From positions 275,664 to 339,663 of the forward strand of contig NZ_JAHXBG010000012.1 of the NCBI RefSeq assembly GCF_020103725.1: DNA of 64,000 nucleotides, written 5' to 3'. The notes beneath the pieces are model-generated. The model was not told the DNA's origin. It saw only the letters and a program-made list of their open reading frames with translations, and did not search any database. Each line of letters starts with the position of its first letter. Within the stretch, counting starts at the first letter, position 1. This document shows positions 61,426 to 64,000 of the stretch, piece after piece. A program made the translations under genes and the position numbers. The DNA comes from Hyalangium gracile (lineage in GTDB: Bacteria; Myxococcota; Myxococcia; Myxococcales; Myxococcaceae).

Positions 61426-63369
61426 TTACTTTTCTTTTTTCGGGGCTTTCTTCGGTTTAGCAAAGAGCCGGTCGAGAACAATCACGGGCAAGGTGCGTGA
61501 TGCCCCCTTAGGATCGATATATTCCAGTTCGTACGCGTCAAGCCCAGAGGCCAGCAGGGGCTTGGTTCGCTTGCGCAGGGTGCCCGAGCGCGGCGCGTCT
61601 CCGGCCTCTGGAAGTTCCCCAGTGCTTAACACACTCCAGCAGATGAAGGCATCAATCGCGTCAAAGAAGTGATTCACGGCCCGATTGCCCTGGAGCGTGA
61701 ACTTGAACTCCACGCGCGCACAAGCTTTCTGTGGTTCAAACAACTTATGCTCCACTACTTGGGCAATCGCGTCGACACCCAGCCGGGTGTCATACTCAAT
61801 GACACGCAACGGGACACGGTAGCGCCCTGACAACACCATGTAGAGGAGGAAAACCTCCTGCTCGTTCGTAGGCTTCGGGAGGCGCAGTGAGGCCTCGTCA
61901 TCAAGCAATTCCAACACTTTGACTTCGGTCGGCTGAACATCGCCACCGTTCTTCTGGAACCACTGGGTGACGGCCTCCGCCCGCGTATTCATAGCTTCGA
62001 TTTCCTTCGAGCGACGCCCATGAACGACAGCGGACTGAAGATTCACAATCCACTCACGGAACGCGTCTTCTTTAAGCGCTTCCGCAATTCTGTCGGAGAC
62101 CAGCGACACGATTTTCTCCTCGTGCTCGCGGACGTTCGCCATGCCGTTGCGGTTCGCCGTGAGCACCAGAGCCTGATGGTTCACGAACACCTGCCAGAAG
62201 CGCGTACGGCTCAGGTCGAATCGCAGTCGCTTCTTAACCTTCTCGGTTGCACGAGTTAGCGCGGCTTGGAGTAGATCGTTGCGCTGAACGACGGGCACAA
62301 AATCCTTGCACAACCAGAGCCCGAAGCGCTCATCAAAGTCGTACTCGCCGCCCACAGGCTGGCGTGAGCCCTCCAAGTAGGAGTTGAGTTGCCGCCGCTG
62401 GCCTTCGACACGCATCACCAGCGCGTACGGAGATGCGTCCATGAAGCCGTCGACGGGGGTAAGACACAAGGCCGTCAGGTCGTCCCGGACACGAACCGCG
62501 CCTCGCTCTGCCTCATGGTGATCCGCGAAGCGGTGGCCGAAGGCTGCCATGCCGGGATGATCCTTGGCCCACCGGTCCTTGTCTTCCTTCCAAGCCAGGA
62601 GGAAGTCGGCTGCAGGCTTGGTGGGCCCAAACCCCAGCGGTCGGTAGGCATCTTCACCGTTCACCCGTAGGTGAATCGTCATGGGAACAAGGGGCGACTC
62701 ATGGATGCGAAGACGAGCAAGATCCTTCTTGTGATGAACAGTATCGTGGAACTCGCTCCTGGAGTCGAACACGCCCGAGCGGATATCTCCAATCACCGTG
62801 AACCAATCGCAGTAGGTCTCGATCGCACGGCGCGACATGAAGCGCTCGGCCGCATCTCGGAAGTGGCAGCCCTCCACGAGAATAGCAACACCCTTGCGAG
62901 AGAGGAGACCTAGGTGCTCAAGTTCCTTGCCGAGCACATGCTCTGCAGGCAGAGGCACCTGATCCACAACCCTCGAATCCGATTCCAGGGGGTTGTCGAG
63001 CGTGGTTAGGGTCCACTCGGCTGCTCCCTCGGCCCTGGAGGCTACGCTGAGGCGCCGAGCGGCAAAGTAGAGTTTGGTGCCGTGCCCTTTGTAACCGATC
63101 GAACCTCCTCCAGGAGGTTTCACGGAGGCAGAGATGCCCCAGAAGGCCTCAAGTTGAGCCTCGGTCATTCCTTCGCCGTCGTTGATGATCAAGACGTCGA
63201 TGGGGAGCGCGGGGGGCGCACCTCGGGCCGTCCGAATCCAGACGGAGGATGCGCCGTGGTCGCGGGCATTCGCCAAGGCCTCGCGAATGAGTTCAAGTGC
63301 GTCCACCTTGTTGTTCGCGAGTTCGCGGACAAGGTTACGCTGGTCGATTCTGCGCTGGATGAGAGTCAT
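61426..63369 (-). CDS. GHKL ATPase B (MORC/Hsp90-like), candidate defence protein
   Basis: 647 residues. GHKL motifs: Asn34 (LIREALANARDHGASSV), Asp64 (IINDGEGMTEAQLEAFW) and GGSIGYKGHGTKLYFAAR (88-105); the N and D fall at the same residue numbers as in ATPase A. Middle region with WQVFVNHQALVLTANRNG; helical C-terminus with LIHxDTRLG-like VIEYDTRLGVDAIAQV, ending in a Lys-rich tail (AKPKKAPKKEK) that might contact DNA or partner. Overall similarity to ATPase A is low, so these are two different families rather than a recent duplicate. No catalytic effector domain is recognised. Confidence 0.82.
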   Translation of the reverse strand: MTLIQRRIDQRNLVRELANNKVDALELIREALANARDHGASSVWIRTARGAPPALPIDVLIINDGEGMTEAQLEAFWGISASVKPPGGGSIGYKGHGTKLYFAARRLSVASRAEGAAEWTLTTLDNPLESDSRVVDQVPLPAEHVLGKELEHLGLLSRKGVAILVEGCHFRDAAERFMSRRAIETYCDWFTVIGDIRSGVFDSRSEFHDTVHHKKDLARLRIHESPLVPMTIHLRVNGEDAYRPLGFGPTKPAADFLLAWKEDKDRWAKDHPGMAAFGHRFADHHEAERGAVRVRDDLTALCLTPVDGFMDASPYALVMRVEGQRRQLNSYLEGSRQPVGGEYDFDERFGLWLCKDFVPVVQRNDLLQAALTRATEKVKKRLRFDLSRTRFWQVFVNHQALVLTANRNGMANVREHEEKIVSLVSDRIAEALKEDAFREWIVNLQSAVVHGRRSKEIEAMNTRAEAVTQWFQKNGGDVQPTEVKVLELLDDEASLRLPKPTNEQEVFLLYMVLSGRYRVPLRVIEYDTRLGVDAIAQVVEHKLFEPQKACARVEFKFTLQGNRAVNHFFDAIDAFICWSVLSTGELPEAGDAPRSGTLRKRTKPLLASGLDAYELEYIDPKGASRTLPVIVLDRLFAKPKKAPKKEK

Positions 63370-63759
63370 CTGTGTGCCGCAGCATACCGCCTAGGCCTTG
63401 AGAATGCGTGCAGATGTCGCGTAAGAATGCTGGGGCTTTGGCCCCATCGCATACCACGAGTCGCGCGTCGACGTGGCCCGTGTCCGGCTTGTCTGGGCGC
63501 CCACACGCCTCCAGCGCGCACCACAAGGCGCACGTCCGATGAGCCCCACGTCCGCCCTGGATGCATCACGAGGCCGCAGCGCCCACCACGAGCTGCGTGC
63601 TGATTCTCCCGCCAGGTCCTGAGGTAATCTGAGGACCAAAAAAGGACCAAATTGGCCGGATGCGTGCGGACGCGTGTGGACGCTTCGAGGGGCCGATTTT
63701 TAGAGGGAAACCGAGGGGGCGCTGTTTTTCAGAGCAGGCCGCTTTACCCCCTACACGGC
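63370..63759. other. 390-bp region with no gene
   Basis: Upstream flank of ATPase B, carrying its promoter. Near 63610-63650 there is a direct repeat of GGACCAAA (CTGAGGACCAAAAAAGGACC, then AAATTGG), and TTTTTAGAGGGAAACCGAGG near 63700. These resemble the non-coding end of a lost integrase unit but show no open frame. Confidence 0.35.
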
Positions 63760-63780
63760 TTCGATTCCCGCCGCCTCCAT
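63760..63780 (+). repeat. att-like core, copy F
   Basis: TTCGATTCCCGCCGCCTCCA plus T: exact match to the T-loop and acceptor end of copy B, in opposite orientation. It continues into ATCCCGAGAA, which starts the right-hand 222-bp repeat. The 5' part of the T-stem is mismatched (ACGGC), so only the 3' end of an RNA gene remains. Confidence 0.75.
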
Positions 63781-64000
63781 CCCGAGAATCCAAGCGGTCT
63801 GGGGTCCTCATGAAGCCGCCGGGGTTGAAGTCGTTGCTTCAGGCGGCTCAGTCCTCCTCTGGGGTGAGACCCCACTGCTTGAGCCGCTTGAAGAGGGAGG
63901 AGCGGGCCAGCCCCAGCTCCTTCGCGGCGCGGTCCTTGTGGAAGTGGCAGCGGCGCAAGGTGCTCTCGATGAGCTGGCGCTCCAGGCGCTGCATCATCTG
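63779..64000. repeat. 222-bp direct repeat, right copy
   Basis: Matches 56423-56644. Begins with the acceptor-adjacent ATCCCGAGAA and runs into the sigma54-activator gene to the window edge; true extent beyond is unknown. Confidence 0.85.
63848..64000 (-). CDS. Fis-type sigma54-dependent activator, C-terminal part
   Basis: 50 residues visible (partial, 5' end beyond the window): QMMQRLERQLIESTLRRCHF, then AAKELGLARSSLFKRLKQWG to a stop at 63848. This is the Fis-type HTH of an NtrC-family enhancer-binding protein. It is probably the intact parental copy whose 3' end was duplicated at 56.4 kb. Confidence 0.8.
   Translation of the reverse strand, partial: QMMQRLERQLIESTLRRCHFHKDRAAKELGLARSSLFKRLKQWGLTPEED

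Overview
The window is GC-rich, densely coded DNA that looks like a myxobacterium of the Cystobacterineae (Archangium / Cystobacter / Hyalangium type). The pointers are many lipoproteins with Asp-Ala-Gly or Pro-rich linkers, eukaryote-like Ser/Thr kinases with the HRDIS active-site variant, a MYXO-CTERM-like tail, a BTAD regulator, a Fis-type sigma54 activator, and Sit-like lipoprotein toxin / immunity genes. This is inferred from gene content; no rRNA or other taxonomic marker is present.

1-28.9 kb looks like stable chromosome. It holds a VWA lipoprotein, a LysM protein, two complete MbnP/MbnH-type pairs (copper-protein partner plus di-heme peroxidase) arranged tail to tail, an OmpR-type two-component pair, a secreted beta-propeller, a BTAD-AAA regulator, a two-lobed beta-helix glycan enzyme and a macro-domain protein. 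A tight three-gene operon follows (foldase-like helical protein, sphingomyelinase-like phosphodiesterase, apolipoprotein N-acyltransferase), then a pnuC-nadR NAD-salvage operon and two convergent Ser/Thr kinases.

28.9-36 kb is an integration hot spot. Four att-like copies of a tRNA/tmRNA 3' end lie in one orientation, one with its own terminator. Between them are a two-gene lipoprotein module, a frameshifted AbiJ-like/PD-(D/E)XK gene, an IS66 orfA fragment, a PAAR-metallopeptidase effector with a probable immunity gene, a fragment of a surface protein and an N-terminally shortened tyrosine integrase. About 30 bp past the last att copy comes the most unusual gene of the window, a single 830-residue protein joining adenosine deaminase-, SLOG- and Nudix-like domains.

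38.5-54 kb mixes lipoproteins, a GyrB-derived protein that has lost its ATP-binding motifs, a VWA protein and an operon for a giant protein with four AAA+ modules and two membrane partners. Several gene fragments meet end to end (kelch/LuxR, kinase/Cys-rich protein).

54.5-64 kb holds an aldo-keto reductase and AraC divergon with a perfect inverted repeat between the genes, a Sit-like nuclease toxin and immunity pair, and a segment with two different GHKL ATPases around a dps remnant, bounded by att-like direct repeats. The 3' end of a sigma54 activator gene is duplicated on both sides of the last two units (222 bp direct repeat at 56423 and 63779), which marks them as acquired DNA.
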